DNA of 64,000 nt from Bradyrhizobium sp. B097 (lineage in GTDB: Bacteria; Pseudomonadota; Alphaproteobacteria; Rhizobiales; Xanthobacteraceae). This document shows positions 9,524 to 18,695 of this stretch, in pieces (positions within the stretch are counted from its first letter, which is position 1; every line of letters begins with the position of its first letter). The stretch covers positions 8,118,501-8,182,500 of the forward strand of contig NZ_CP152412.1 in NCBI RefSeq assembly GCF_038957035.1, in the 5' to 3' direction. The position numbers were made by a program, and so were the translations under genes. The notes below the pieces were generated by a model. It did not search any database and was not told where the DNA came from. It worked only from the letters and a program-made list of their open reading frames with translations.

Positions 9524-9548
9524 TGTGCCCAGAAATGGCTTGGGCACA
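9524..9548. terminator. Inverted repeat after the lyase operon (possible terminator)
   Basis: TGTGCCCA at 9524-9531 and TGGGCACA at 9541-9548 form an 8-bp perfect stem with a 9-base loop, 38 bases after the lyase stop. There is no run of T after it, so it may be a weak terminator or mRNA 3'-end stem. The rest of 9487-9798, between the convergent operon end and the SIR2 gene, shows no gene I can support. Confidence 0.4.
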
Positions 9549-9798
9549 ACAAGCACACACATCGCGCCTGCCGCGGTGATTGCCAAAAATGCGCAACGAA
9601 GAAAACTCGACGGCACATGCGGGTTTGTGGTGCGCTCGGAGGGCGTTCGCATCTGCTGCGGGTTCAACGGCTTGTGCCGATGACGAGCATCGAAACGGTC
9701 CTTTCAGCCCTCAGGAGGGCCTTTCAGCTCTGTTGCGCTGGTCGCAGCATCAGCCAGATCCTTGAGTCGACCAACGAGGTTTCATCCTACGGCCAATC

Positions 9799-12700
9799 CT
9801 ACTTAGTCGACCGGCCAAGCTTCAGGTCGACCGCACAGGGTCCACTCCGGTTGAACCTGATCCTGAAGTTCACGTCCGACCCAACCGACAACTCCGACAG
9901 CACGTCAGGCTCCACAAGCGAGTTGTGCGCGAAGATGCTGCTTGGATAGCTTCCCGACCGGATGAAGAAGAATTGCGGCTTCATCCCCTCAACCGTTCCC
10001 GAATAGCGGCCGAGCAAAGCGGTCACGGCAGATTCCTTGCGGGGTGCGACTCTTCTGAAGCTCGGCGGCGCCTTCGAGTTGATGTAATCGAACAGCTCCG
10101 ACGCCCGCAGCGGCTGCCCGCGATAAAACAAGAACTCGCCCAGGACGTAACGCTCTTCGTAGTTCGCATCACCGGCCGAAAAGCTGTTCCTCAAATGTTG
10201 CTCGACGAGATCAGCGTCGAAGTTTGGCTGACGCAGGTAATGCAGGGCGAGCATCTGGTGTGCTTGCTTGTCGTCTGAATTCCGGGTCAACGCTTCCTTT
10301 AGTATTTTTTCGGCGTCGACGTCCCGCTTTCTAGCCTGATAGATTCGAGCCACACGGATGGCCAGGCCGGAACCACGGGGACCGGCTGCCCACGCCCTTT
10401 CGAGCGCCCACAATGCCTTGTCCTTCTGGTCCAGCTCACTCCTGAGACGGGCCTCGACTTGGATGATGTCAGAGTCGTCAGGAAACTCTTGCTGGGCTTT
10501 GATAAGTGCGGTCTCCGCGTCCTTCACCTTCTCCGCGAAGAAGATGGCGTCGTGGGGTTTGGCGTCCTCCGCCAGGGCCCGCCCAATGTCCTCGACCTCG
10601 TCCACCAGCAGCTTGCACCGGCTCGACACAGTGAACCTGTCGTTCTGCGGCAGTTCAGCTAGCCGCGCCCTCACCCGCCTGCGGAGGGATTCCTTTAAAA
10701 TGACCGAGGGTTCGTCGTTCGCTCTTCGGCGATCGATTTCGGCCTGGGTGTGAACGATACTCTTGTTCTTGGGGTCGAGGTCGTGGGCGTCCGCGGCGTG
10801 CAGCTCTGCGTCGGCAATCGATCCGTGCGGATGGTTCAGCTCGAACACCGCCCACTGCTGATGCAGGAAGGCCTGAGTGGGGGCTGCTTTGATTGCGGCT
10901 TCGTAGATTCCTCGAACTTCATCTGGCTTGTTGAAGTTTTCGGCCAGACCACGTCCCTTCGTCATCTCCTCCAAGGCACGGCGGTCGGAGGAATATCCGA
11001 CATCGATGCCGTCCAGAATCCTGATGAACTGGCGCGATTTCGCTTCGTCAGTAGGACACACCTGCCTAAACACGAGCTGGGCAACGCGAGAATGGCGGGT
11101 CCGGTATACATAGTCGCCCGAATAGCTATCGGTTGTGACCCGTACGATGTTTTCGAGGGGGTGGAAGAAGTTGTTCTTGTAGTCCTCGAAATCGATGCCC
11201 GAGATACGTGAAATTGTACCGGCCCTGATGTTCACCCCGAATTGGTGCATGGTCGCGATATCGAGGTAAAGCTGGCGAGCTTGTTCCGGGTTCACGTTCT
11301 GGTGCTCGGAGAAGACAATCTCCTCGAAGGGTTTGCCTTGCGTCAGTTCATGCAAAGCCACTAAGAGCTGCCTATCGGCGCGGCCCATGAACGCTTCGAT
11401 ACGCTCCTCGTAGTTCTTCTCCTTCAGCAGTCCCAAGCAGGAGTGCTTTTCGAGCAAATCGAGCAGCGAGACTGTTTCGTCGGCGGACAGGTTGCCGACC
11501 CGCTTTTCAACCGGCTCCAGATCCTCAAGAGCACCACAGTACGTGTTCCAATCGGAATCTCTCTCGGCGCCGACGATGACCAACGGGATTTGCTTTTGCT
11601 GGGCGTGTTTGTGGAGCGCCAGAACCTTGTCGACGTGAAGCGCGAGCTGGTCGACGAACAGGTACATCGTCGCGTTGGTCAGCTCGTAGATTTCTGCGAA
11701 CACCTCCGGCCGGAGGGCGCCATCCTCCTTCAGCCACAGTACGAGCGCGTTTGAAGCAGTGGCGGCCTCGAATGCGGTTCGCTTGAGAACAATCGATTTA
11801 CCCGCACCGCCAGGCCCGCGCGCGACGACCAGAAAAGGTCCCTTCAGGTTCTCATTTTCGAGCAGGATCGTGAAAAGGAGGTCGTCTTCGATCTTTCTGC
11901 GAGCGTCGAATCTCTGGACAATGCTGCCCCAGCCGGTGTCATACCCCGAGTAAAATCGTTCCGCGGTCTGCGGTGCAGATGACATGCCGGCATGGACGTG
12001 GGTAAGGTCGTTCTGCAGCGCCAGCTTGACCTTGTGGGATTCCTCGGTTCGCTGGACGTAGAACTTGCGAAGCGGCAACTCAGATACCGCATCACTGACG
12101 GCCAGGGATCGCCAGAGCGGCGGGATGGCCGCATCGAGCGATTGCATGAACTCCCCGAACCGCGCCTTGATAACCTCGATGTTCTTCGAGGCCCAGTAAT
12201 TGATATCGTAGTCCTCAGCATCGGGCGTGACGATGTACCAGCGCGGTCGTCGGTTGGTCTCCAGCTTGTAAATCAGTTCCCGGATGTGGGGATCATCAAG
12301 CCGATAGCCGATAAAGAGCAACGTCGACTCTCGGGCGAGCTGCCTCAGCCTTTCGAACAGGTGGGTACGGTTGGCCGAATACGTTGCGTACTGCTCCTTG
12401 GCCAGGACGAGAGGCACGTCGCGGTCGTAGACATGATCGAGACAGCCATGCAGTTTCAAATATGCCACGGGATTAGGGACCGCCTGCATCCGCTCCTCGA
12501 CAGGCTCATCGTCCTTTATGAACCGCACGAGGGACTGCATGCGCTTTGACGAGCTGCTGTAGGCTTGCTCGACAAGGGTGTCGTAGTTGGTGGTCGCGAT
12601 CATGCGCCAGTTGAAGGCGCTGAGAGCCATGTGCGCCTGAGACGGCGGGTAGCCGTCGAAGGCTTGCCGCACCGCATCGTAGACTAGACCAGTCCCCCCC

Positions 12701-12939
12701 GCCGACGAGATCGCCATGTCGGACACGGCCATTACGTCCCTGTTTGGGATAAGCTTGCCGAAGAACTTCTGAGCCAGGACGTCCCTGAGCTGGTCGGCAT
12801 CAGGTGGCATCTTGCCGGTAGAATTACGGGATTCCTTCGAGGCACCTGCTCCTAGGAAGGGAATAACCCGCTTGCTTTTGACAGCCTCAACAAGCACGTC
12901 CGGAATCTTGACGAGCGGCGCGGCCGGTTTTTTCCCCAT
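9799..12939 (-). CDS. SIR2-STAND-TPR protein with C-terminal cold-shock-like domain (probable defence NTPase)
   Basis: The start at 12939 gives MGKKPAAPLV and 1046 residues; upstream in-frame codons to 13104 lack family character. Residues about 20-230 are a SIR2-like NADase domain: GAGAS (30-34), TTNYD (116-120), KLHG with the catalytic-type His (162-165) and GYRLDDPHI (211-219). A P-loop GPGGAGKS lies near residue 375, followed by a Walker-B-like MYLFVDQ, fitting a STAND-type NTPase. About 630-940 is helical with TPR-like repeats (EAAIKAAPTQAFLHQQWA, KILKEALTRNSDDKQAHQML). The last 85 residues resemble a cold-shock/OB fold: GTVEGMKPQFFFIRS, then SIFAHNSLVEPDVLSELSVG. In SIR2-STAND defence proteins such as Avs5 and relatives, ligand sensing triggers NAD+ depletion; that role here is inferred. 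It neighbours a putative second effector and mobile elements. Confidence 0.82.
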   Translation of the reverse strand: MGKKPAAPLVKIPDVLVEAVKSKRVIPFLGAGASKESRNSTGKMPPDADQLRDVLAQKFFGKLIPNRDVMAVSDMAISSAGGTGLVYDAVRQAFDGYPPSQAHMALSAFNWRMIATTNYDTLVEQAYSSSSKRMQSLVRFIKDDEPVEERMQAVPNPVAYLKLHGCLDHVYDRDVPLVLAKEQYATYSANRTHLFERLRQLARESTLLFIGYRLDDPHIRELIYKLETNRRPRWYIVTPDAEDYDINYWASKNIEVIKARFGEFMQSLDAAIPPLWRSLAVSDAVSELPLRKFYVQRTEESHKVKLALQNDLTHVHAGMSSAPQTAERFYSGYDTGWGSIVQRFDARRKIEDDLLFTILLENENLKGPFLVVARGPGGAGKSIVLKRTAFEAATASNALVLWLKEDGALRPEVFAEIYELTNATMYLFVDQLALHVDKVLALHKHAQQKQIPLVIVGAERDSDWNTYCGALEDLEPVEKRVGNLSADETVSLLDLLEKHSCLGLLKEKNYEERIEAFMGRADRQLLVALHELTQGKPFEEIVFSEHQNVNPEQARQLYLDIATMHQFGVNIRAGTISRISGIDFEDYKNNFFHPLENIVRVTTDSYSGDYVYRTRHSRVAQLVFRQVCPTDEAKSRQFIRILDGIDVGYSSDRRALEEMTKGRGLAENFNKPDEVRGIYEAAIKAAPTQAFLHQQWAVFELNHPHGSIADAELHAADAHDLDPKNKSIVHTQAEIDRRRANDEPSVILKESLRRRVRARLAELPQNDRFTVSSRCKLLVDEVEDIGRALAEDAKPHDAIFFAEKVKDAETALIKAQQEFPDDSDIIQVEARLRSELDQKDKALWALERAWAAGPRGSGLAIRVARIYQARKRDVDAEKILKEALTRNSDDKQAHQMLALHYLRQPNFDADLVEQHLRNSFSAGDANYEERYVLGEFLFYRGQPLRASELFDYINSKAPPSFRRVAPRKESAVTALLGRYSGTVEGMKPQFFFIRSGSYPSSIFAHNSLVEPDVLSELSVGSDVNFRIRFNRSGPCAVDLKLGRSTK

Positions 12940-13054
12940 GGAAGCCCCCAACAATAAAAGGCTCCATTGATTTGAGCCCTTATTCCCTTCGTAGTTGTGC
13001 AAGGGGCCATTGCAAGCCCTAAATTGGGCTAACACCCGGCTTTCCAGTGGGTGC

Positions 13055-13147
13055 CTAGAAGCTGTCAGCGAACCTCGCGACCCAGGCCACCATCGGTACG
13101 ACAAAGGCCAAGATCATGACGGCGCCAAACGCGACTACGTTCTTCAT
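13055..13147 (-). CDS. Possible 30-residue membrane peptide
   Basis: An ATG at 13147 preceded by AGAGGA (about 8 bases upstream) opens a 30-codon frame ending at TAG 13055. The peptide starts MKNVVAFGAVMILAFVVPMV and continues AWVARFADSF, that is one hydrophobic helix flanked by a Lys near the start and Arg/Asp near the end. It lies 115 bases upstream of the SIR2 gene on the same strand and could share its transcript. No family is recognised. The good ribosome site and clean transmembrane pattern support it; its length makes chance plausible. Confidence 0.4.
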   Translation of the reverse strand: MKNVVAFGAVMILAFVVPMVAWVARFADSF

Positions 13148-13259
13148 CGCTATTCCTCTGTATGTGCTTCTCGCGCTGGGTCATCTTGTGCCGCTGCTCA
13201 AATAGGCGCTACGCTAACGAGGTTCTGCGCATCCTCCCCCACCCCCAGGCGCCCAAAAT

Positions 13260-13284
13260 GCCCCGTAACCAACCGGGGCTTTTT
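13260..13284 (+). terminator. Rho-independent-type hairpin in the leader of the deoxyribosyltransferase-like gene
   Basis: GCCCCG (13260-13265), an 8-base loop and CGGGGC (13274-13279) form a 6-bp GC stem followed by TTTTT (13280-13284). It stands only 12 bases before the start codon at 13297 and just before the ribosome site TAGGAG. No upstream gene on the plus strand needs a terminator here, so it may end a short leader or small RNA. Confidence 0.55.
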
Positions 13285-13296
13285 GCTAGGAGACTT

Positions 13297-14151
13297 ATGG
13301 CCACAAAGCGCTGCCTATACATATCTACTTTTGGTCCAGGAAATGCTCCGACGCACAGTGCCGCTGAAGCCGCCTATAACGCACTTGTCGCGCCGGTTTT
13401 TCGCATAGATTTTCCTGAATTTGAGGTCATTCGATTTCACTCTGAATCCGTGCACGGTTCAATTAGTGAAGAGCTCTTGAACGATGTTCTAACTGCCGAT
13501 TTGGTCATAGCTGACCTCACTGAGCTCACTTCGAACGGATTTTATGAACTTGGAGTGCGGCATTCGACCGGGCTTCCCACTGTATTGCTGGCGCAGGTTG
13601 GTCATCCACTGGCCTTCGACCATAAGGATTTTCGGTTCGTCACCTATCTCAATAAGGGAACTGACGACGAGGTTGAGCAGAGGACACGGGAAGCACTCAT
13701 CGAAGCCATCAACAGCGCTCTTCAAGCAACCCAGCTTACTCCTGCCTCTGGTCTTCCCGCGAATAGAATATCCACGCGCGAAACGCGCCACGAGTTGGCT
13801 ACACGGATACAGGAATCCGCCGATGCGCTCCAATCGCTGCGCATCAATTCGGCTGCAGAGATCGTTGCTTCACTACACAAGATTGCGGCGGACCTCGAAA
13901 CCATCGAAGACGAAAAGACTCCTTCAGCGATTCAAGAGGCGGGAGAAAAGGTTCTTAAGGTCCTCTCGCGGATAGCTGACCAGCTTTCAACCGTTAAAGG
14001 CTCTCGCATCGTCATTGCGGGCGTTATCTCGCTCGTTTTGGGTGGTGCCGGCTATTCCGCTTTCACGATTTACGGGCTCACGTTGGCCTTCTGGCAAGGA
14101 CCCGAAATGTTCAGCAAGGCGATCGACGCGCTCGCGAAACGAAAGAGGTAG
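13297..14151 (+). CDS. Nucleoside deoxyribosyltransferase-like protein with C-terminal membrane helix (putative effector)
   Basis: The ATG at 13297 has a strong AGGAG ribosome site; an ATG at 13162 in the same frame has no such support. The 284-residue product starts MATKRCLYISTFGPGNAPTHSAAE. A conserved ADLVIADLTELTSNGFYELGVRHS segment (about 66-89) matches the D-x-T...N-x-x-Y-E-L-G pattern of nucleoside 2-deoxyribosyltransferase-like/TIR-related folds. Residues about 150-225 are helical (probable coiled coil). One hydrophobic segment at about 230-255 (IVIAGVISLVLGGAGYSAF) should anchor it in the membrane. Its composition is AT-richer than the surrounding operons, a sign of transfer. It is divergent from the SIR2 gene and ends 8 bases before the IS21-type element. 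An NAD- or nucleotide-cleaving toxin role is inferred from fold and context. Confidence 0.65.
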   Translation: MATKRCLYISTFGPGNAPTHSAAEAAYNALVAPVFRIDFPEFEVIRFHSESVHGSISEELLNDVLTADLVIADLTELTSNGFYELGVRHSTGLPTVLLAQVGHPLAFDHKDFRFVTYLNKGTDDEVEQRTREALIEAINSALQATQLTPASGLPANRISTRETRHELATRIQESADALQSLRINSAAEIVASLHKIAADLETIEDEKTPSAIQEAGEKVLKVLSRIADQLSTVKGSRIVIAGVISLVLGGAGYSAFTIYGLTLAFWQGPEMFSKAIDALAKRKR

Positions 14152-14273
14152 CCGCATGGTGTCATTCGGCCTGCAATATTGACCCCCTAAGCCGGGGGAT
14201 CGGCGTCCAAAATTGACCCCCTGTAGGTTGGTCTGTTGCGCTGCCTGCTTTGGAATGAAGCAGGTGGTCGGGG

Positions 14274-15773
14274 ATGCTGGTCGTGGAGACGATTGCGCGG
14301 ATTCGGCGCGAGCACTTCATCAAGGGCAAGACGATCAAGGAGATCGCCCGCGACCTGAAGGTGTCGCGGAACACGGTCCGGAAGGTGCTGAGGTCCGGAG
14401 AGACCTCCTTCGAGTACGAGCGGCAGGTGCAGCCGCGGCCAAAGCTGGGGCGGTGGGCATCGGAGCTCGATAGGCTGCTGGCGGCGAACGCGACCAAACC
14501 GGCTCGTGAACAGCTGACGCTGATCCGGATCTTCGAAGAGCTGCGCGGGGGCGGCTACGACGGCGGTTACGATGCCGTGCGGCGTTACGCCAGGCGGTGG
14601 AGCAAAGAACGCGGGCAATCGACCGCGGCCGCTTATGTCCCGCTGTGCTTTGCCCCCGGCGAAGCCTACCAGTTCGACTGGAGCCACGAGGTGGTCTTGC
14701 TGAGCGGCACCACGGTGATGGTGAAGGCCGCCCATGTCCGGCTCTGTCACAGCCGCATGCTGTTCGTGCGGGCCTATCCGCGGGAGACGCAGGAGATGGT
14801 GTTCGACGCCCACGACCGGGCGTTCGCCCTGTTCAAAGGCACCTGCACCCGCGGCATCTACGACAACATGAAGACCGCCGTAGAGACGATCTTCGTCGGT
14901 AAAGGGCGTCTCTACAATCGCCGCTTCCTGCAGATGTGCAGCCACTATCTGGTCGATCCGGTCGCCTGCACGCCAGCGTCGGGCTGGGAGAAGGGCCAGG
15001 TCGAGAACCAGGTCGGGCTAGTCAGGGAACGCTTCTTCACGCCGCGGCTGCGGTTCAAAAACCTCGACGAGTTAAACGCCTGGCTGCTCGACAAATGCAT
15101 CGCCTACGCCAAGGCTCATCGCCATCCGGAACTGGTCGATCAGACGATCTGGGAAGTGTTCGAAGCCGAACGCCCCAAACTCGTTCCTTATGCCGGCCGC
15201 TTCGACGGCTTCCATGCGGTGACGGCATCGGTCTCCAAGACCTGCCTGGTGCGCTTCGACAATAACAAATACTCGGTCGCAGCCAGCGCAGTCGGACGAC
15301 CGGTCGAGGTTCAAGCCTATGCCGATCGCATTGTGATCCGTCAGGATGGACGCATCGTTGCCGAGCACCCGCGATCCTTTGGCCGCGGCGATACCGTCTA
15401 CGACCCCTGGCATTATGTGCCGGTGCTCGCCCGCAAACCCGGCGCCTTGCGCAACGGTGCTCCCTTCAAAGACTGGGTGCTGCCGGCCGCGATCGAGCGG
15501 ATCCGGCGCAAGCTTGCCAGCACCGACGATGGCAATCGGCAGATGGTCGACATCCTCAACGCGGTGCTGACTGACGGTCTGCCCGCGGTGGAAGCAGCCT
15601 GTGCCGAAGCGCTCAGTCACAGCGTCCATTCCGCCGATGTCGTGCTCAATATCCTGGCCCGTCAACGTGAACCCGCCCCACCGGCCAACATCATGACGCC
15701 GGCCGCACTGACGCTCCGTCATGCGCCGATCGCCGATTGTGCCCGCTACGACAACCTCCGGAGGACCATCTAA
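14274..15773 (+). CDS. istA: IS21 family transposase IstA
   Basis: A 499-residue transposase. The N-terminus has a helix-turn-helix ([20 protein letters not shown], about 23-42). The DDE catalytic core shows an FDWS aspartate, a second aspartate in IYDNMKTAV and a glutamate in [10 protein letters not shown]. The C-terminal part ([14 protein letters not shown]) is the Mu-transposase-like beta-barrel region. The stop TAA overlaps the istB start ATG by one base (TAATG), normal coupling in IS21 elements. It appears intact. Confidence 0.93.
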   Translation: MLVVETIARIRREHFIKGKTIKEIARDLKVSRNTVRKVLRSGETSFEYERQVQPRPKLGRWASELDRLLAANATKPAREQLTLIRIFEELRGGGYDGGYDAVRRYARRWSKERGQSTAAAYVPLCFAPGEAYQFDWSHEVVLLSGTTVMVKAAHVRLCHSRMLFVRAYPRETQEMVFDAHDRAFALFKGTCTRGIYDNMKTAVETIFVGKGRLYNRRFLQMCSHYLVDPVACTPASGWEKGQVENQVGLVRERFFTPRLRFKNLDELNAWLLDKCIAYAKAHRHPELVDQTIWEVFEAERPKLVPYAGRFDGFHAVTASVSKTCLVRFDNNKYSVAASAVGRPVEVQAYADRIVIRQDGRIVAEHPRSFGRGDTVYDPWHYVPVLARKPGALRNGAPFKDWVLPAAIERIRRKLASTDDGNRQMVDILNAVLTDGLPAVEAACAEALSHSVHSADVVLNILARQREPAPPANIMTPAALTLRHAPIADCARYDNLRRTI

Positions 15774-16636
15774 TGGAACGAACCCAAATCTTCGACCTCA
15801 TGGGCGAACTCAAGCTCTACGGCATGAAGGCTGCCTTCGACGAGATCATGGCAACTGCCGTCAAACGCCAGCACGAACCTCAGCGCATTGTCGGCGACCT
15901 GCTCAACGCCGAGATCAACGAGAAGCAAGCCAGGTCGATCAAATACCAGCTCACCATTGCCAAGCTGCCGCTTGCCAAGGACATTGCCGACTTCCAGTTC
16001 GACGGCACGCCGATCAATCAGACTCTCGTCAATGATCTCGCTGGCGGCGGCTTCATCGCCCAACAACGCAACGTCGTGCTGGTTGGCGGCACCGGCACAG
16101 GCAAGACCCACCTGGCCATTGCCATCGCCAGAAGCTGCATCCGATCCGGAGCTCGCGGCCGCTTCTTCAACGTAGTCGACCTCGTCAATCGCCTCGAGAC
16201 CGAGACCCGCAACGGACGGCAAGGACGGCTCGCCGAGCATCTGACCCGGATGGACTTCATCGTGCTGGATGAACTCGGCTATTTGCCCTTCGCCCAGTCC
16301 GGTGGCCAGCTTCTCTTCCACCTCGTCAGCCGGCTCTATGAGCGCGCCTCTGTCATCGTGACCACCAATCTCGCCTTCGGCGAATGGCCGAGCGTGTTCG
16401 GCGACGCCAAAATGACCACCGCGCTGCTCGACCGGTTGACCCATCACTGCGACATTGTCGAGACCGGCAACGACAGCTGGCGGTTCAAGAGCCGAGACGA
16501 CGATCACGCCACCCGCGCTCGTCTCGCCTCCGCTATCCCGGCCAGCTCCGACGAGACGAGCGCTACCAGCAAAGCCCGCCGCGCAAAGGGGTCAAAATTG
16601 GACGCCGATGAGGGGTCAAATTTGAACGCCGATTGA
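15773..16636 (+). CDS. istB: IS21 family helper ATPase IstB
   Basis: The ATG at 15773 overlaps the istA stop. The 287-residue protein has the N-terminal IstB domain ([15 protein letters not shown]), Walker [10 protein letters not shown] at residues 105-113 and Walker [12 protein letters not shown], all typical of the DnaC-like ATPase that assists IS21 transposition. The last residues read through the inner and terminal repeats, and the stop lies two bases from the element end, so the C-terminal tail is low in information. Confidence 0.93.
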   Translation: MERTQIFDLMGELKLYGMKAAFDEIMATAVKRQHEPQRIVGDLLNAEINEKQARSIKYQLTIAKLPLAKDIADFQFDGTPINQTLVNDLAGGGFIAQQRNVVLVGGTGTGKTHLAIAIARSCIRSGARGRFFNVVDLVNRLETETRNGRQGRLAEHLTRMDFIVLDELGYLPFAQSGGQLLFHLVSRLYERASVIVTTNLAFGEWPSVFGDAKMTTALLDRLTHHCDIVETGNDSWRFKSRDDDHATRARLASAIPASSDETSATSKARRAKGSKLDADEGSNLNAD

Positions 16637-16638
16637 CA

Positions 16639-18160
16639 TTCCGGCCTGCGTGTCCTCGATCCCGTCCGCGTGCGCGGCGAGATCGATCTTCACCGGCTGG
16701 ATGCCGACCACATGCGCGGCCGCCCCGACATAGAAGATTTGGGCGGCGAGCGCGTGGGTCACCGCTACGATGGCAACGTCAGGCTGCTCACTCAGATTGA
16801 GCCGCAGCCCCAAGGTTCGGTGCGCAGTGAGGTCGCGGACGAGCGCGTCGGACAGCTTCTGGTCCTCGTCCTCCTCGTCGCTAGCGCCCTCGTCGTCCTC
16901 ACCGTCCGGCGCGGCTTCCTCGCCTCCCCGGTCCTCGCCATCCCGCCCCTCGGCATCGCTGTCCGGCCCGGTTCCAGCCTCGGGCTTCTCGTCTCCGGGG
17001 CGGATAAAGCCCCGTTCGATCCGCACGCTGCCGTCGTGATTGAGGCTCAGGAACGCGCCGCCGCAGGCAACATCTTCAGCGTCGTAGGCCTGCCGTTTCG
17101 CTTCCAGCCGCTCGATTTTGGCCTCCAGCTGGCCGAACCGCGCGTCCACCTCATCAGGCAGTTCCTCGGCCGTCTGGTGCTGCTCAGTCAACCGGTCGAA
17201 CTCGGTCTGAACGGACTGACGCGCGGCTTGATCCTCCGCCGACAGCTCGACTGGATGCGGGTAGACGCGCCGCATGCCGTGGGCATGCGGGAAGTCGAGA
17301 TGGGCTTCCGTCCACCTCCATCCTTCGGCCGCCCGCAAGGCGTCCGCCTCGCGATTGAGCCTTGCCGTCACCAAGAGATCGAGCAGCGCCACATCTTCCA
17401 GATAGCCGCCGCGATCATCTGTGAAGAGGTCGCGCAACACCGTGCCGCCCGCCTCCGTGTAGGCCTCGAGGCCGACAAAGCGCGCCCGGCGATCCGTGGC
17501 GGCGACATGGGTTTCGGTGAGCAGACGGCGGATGGTCGAGGCATCCGGGTCAAAGGGCAGGCGCTCATACAGGGCTTCCTGCCGGGCATGATCATCCGTG
17601 ATGGCAAAGGCCATCAGCTGCTCAAGCGTCAGATCGCCATCACGATAGAGCTGCACCAATTTTGGCGAAACCGCACCCAATCGGAGCCGTTGCCGCACCA
17701 CATGCGCTGTCACGCCGAAGCGTGCCGCGATCTCCTCCGCGCCGAGCCCGCGCTCGTCCGCCTGCTTCCTGAACGCCTCGAACTGGTCGGCCGGATGCAT
17801 GTTCTCCCGGGTGACATTCTCGTCCAGGCTGATTTCGTGGGGGTCGTTCGCGGTGTCGACGATGCAGCGGATCGGCTCGCTTTTCCTGATCTCCTTGCGC
17901 TCTACCCGCAGCAGCTGGGCCAGCCGCCTGCCCTCGCCGATGGTCACGCAGAAGAACCCCGTCGCCGCCCCTTCACCATCGACCTCCGGCTCGACGACCA
18001 GATTCTGCAGGATGCCTTTGACGGCGATACTCGCCGCCAGGGCCTCGATCGCCGCATCGCTGTGCGGCGTCTTGCGGGCATTCTTCGGTGACTTCTTGAG
18101 CTTGCCGAGCGGAATGCGAACCTCCGTTCCGTCAGGTATTCCAATCGATTTGGCCGACAT
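16639..18160 (-). pseudogene. ParB/RepB/Spo0J-like protein, C-terminus removed by the IS21 element
   Basis: The start at 18160 (MSAKSIGIPDGTEVRIPLGK) sits 7 bases after AGGAAG. About 507 codons remain before the insertion border; the frame then picks up seven foreign residues in the element. Residues about 12-110 form the ParB N-terminal domain (KLKKSPKNARKTPHSDAAIE, then GEGRRLAQL), followed by a helix-turn-helix (LGAEEIAARFGVTAHVVRQR). A coiled-coil stretch and an acidic Glu/Asp-rich stretch follow. Long ParB-like proteins of this kind occur on integrative elements and plasmids of Rhizobiales. The missing end is not on the other side of the insertion, so an associated deletion is likely. 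It is probably a relic of a larger mobile element. Confidence 0.75.
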
Positions 18161-18695
18161 GATCATTCTTCCTTTTGCTTCCATGGGTGCAAGGCGCACT
18201 CCGCGCCTGCGCCCCTGCCCGTCGGCGAGACCGGGGGTAGCAAGTGCCAGGGCGACCTGAGCGGAGGGGACTCCCCACCTTTTGCAAGAGCATTTCTCGC
18301 AAGCTCGACCGACCATTCGCAGCTTCCCGTTCTCGCCTTTTGGGCAGGGTGAAGAGCGCAACATCGCGCTCGAAGCCCTGCCTCGCGGCGAGCAGCGGGT
18401 GTGCAAGCGGAGCGAGTGCCTTCGCGGGGAACCGGCTGCAGGGAGCGGGATAATTGTCGCCTTTAGCGTTAGTGAGCAGCGACCGAAGCTGGGCGGAAGG
18501 CACTCCGAAGCGCGCTGAGGGCGGAGCCCTAAGTCTTCGCCGCGGGAGCACAGCGACACGCACAACAACGCCGGCACGGCGACAACACTCACAAGTGTCA
18601 TCGTCGCTGATATGAAGAACGACTGGTTACATCCGGGCCTGTCGTCGTCGCGACGCTTCGCAATTTGGAAGCTTCGCGTCGCGCCGACGCCAGGA
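18161..18695. other. Non-coding GC-rich stretch between ParB-like relic and IS110 transposase
   Basis: No frame here has a supported protein or ribosome site. It is the upstream region of the ParB-like relic and probably includes the unrecognised downstream end of the IS110-type element. Confidence 0.4.

Larger units (their letters stand above)
14160..16638 (+). mobile_element. IS21-family insertion sequence (complete)
   Basis: The element is bounded by imperfect terminal inverted repeats, TGTCATTCGGCCTGCAATAT at 14160 continuing to 14186, and its counterpart at 16612-16638 ending TTGACA; 22 of 27 positions match. A second inner pair, GGCGTCCAAAATTGACCCC at 14202-14220 and GGGGTCAAAATTGGACGCC at 16588-16606, matches the multiple end repeats typical of IS21. 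It carries istA and istB. The 5 bases outside each end (CATGG and TTCCG) do not match, so no target duplication is visible, suggesting a rearrangement after insertion. Its right end cuts the ParB-like gene. Confidence 0.88.

Noticed and set aside
12940..13104. Upstream extension of the SIR2 protein
   Set aside because: The extra 55 residues look unlike any SIR2 N-terminus, and the ATG at 12939 begins a normal family start.
16670..18091. Long plus-strand frame opposite the ParB-like relic
   Set aside because: Antisense to a recognisable ParB domain and helix-turn-helix; no motif or ribosome site of its own.
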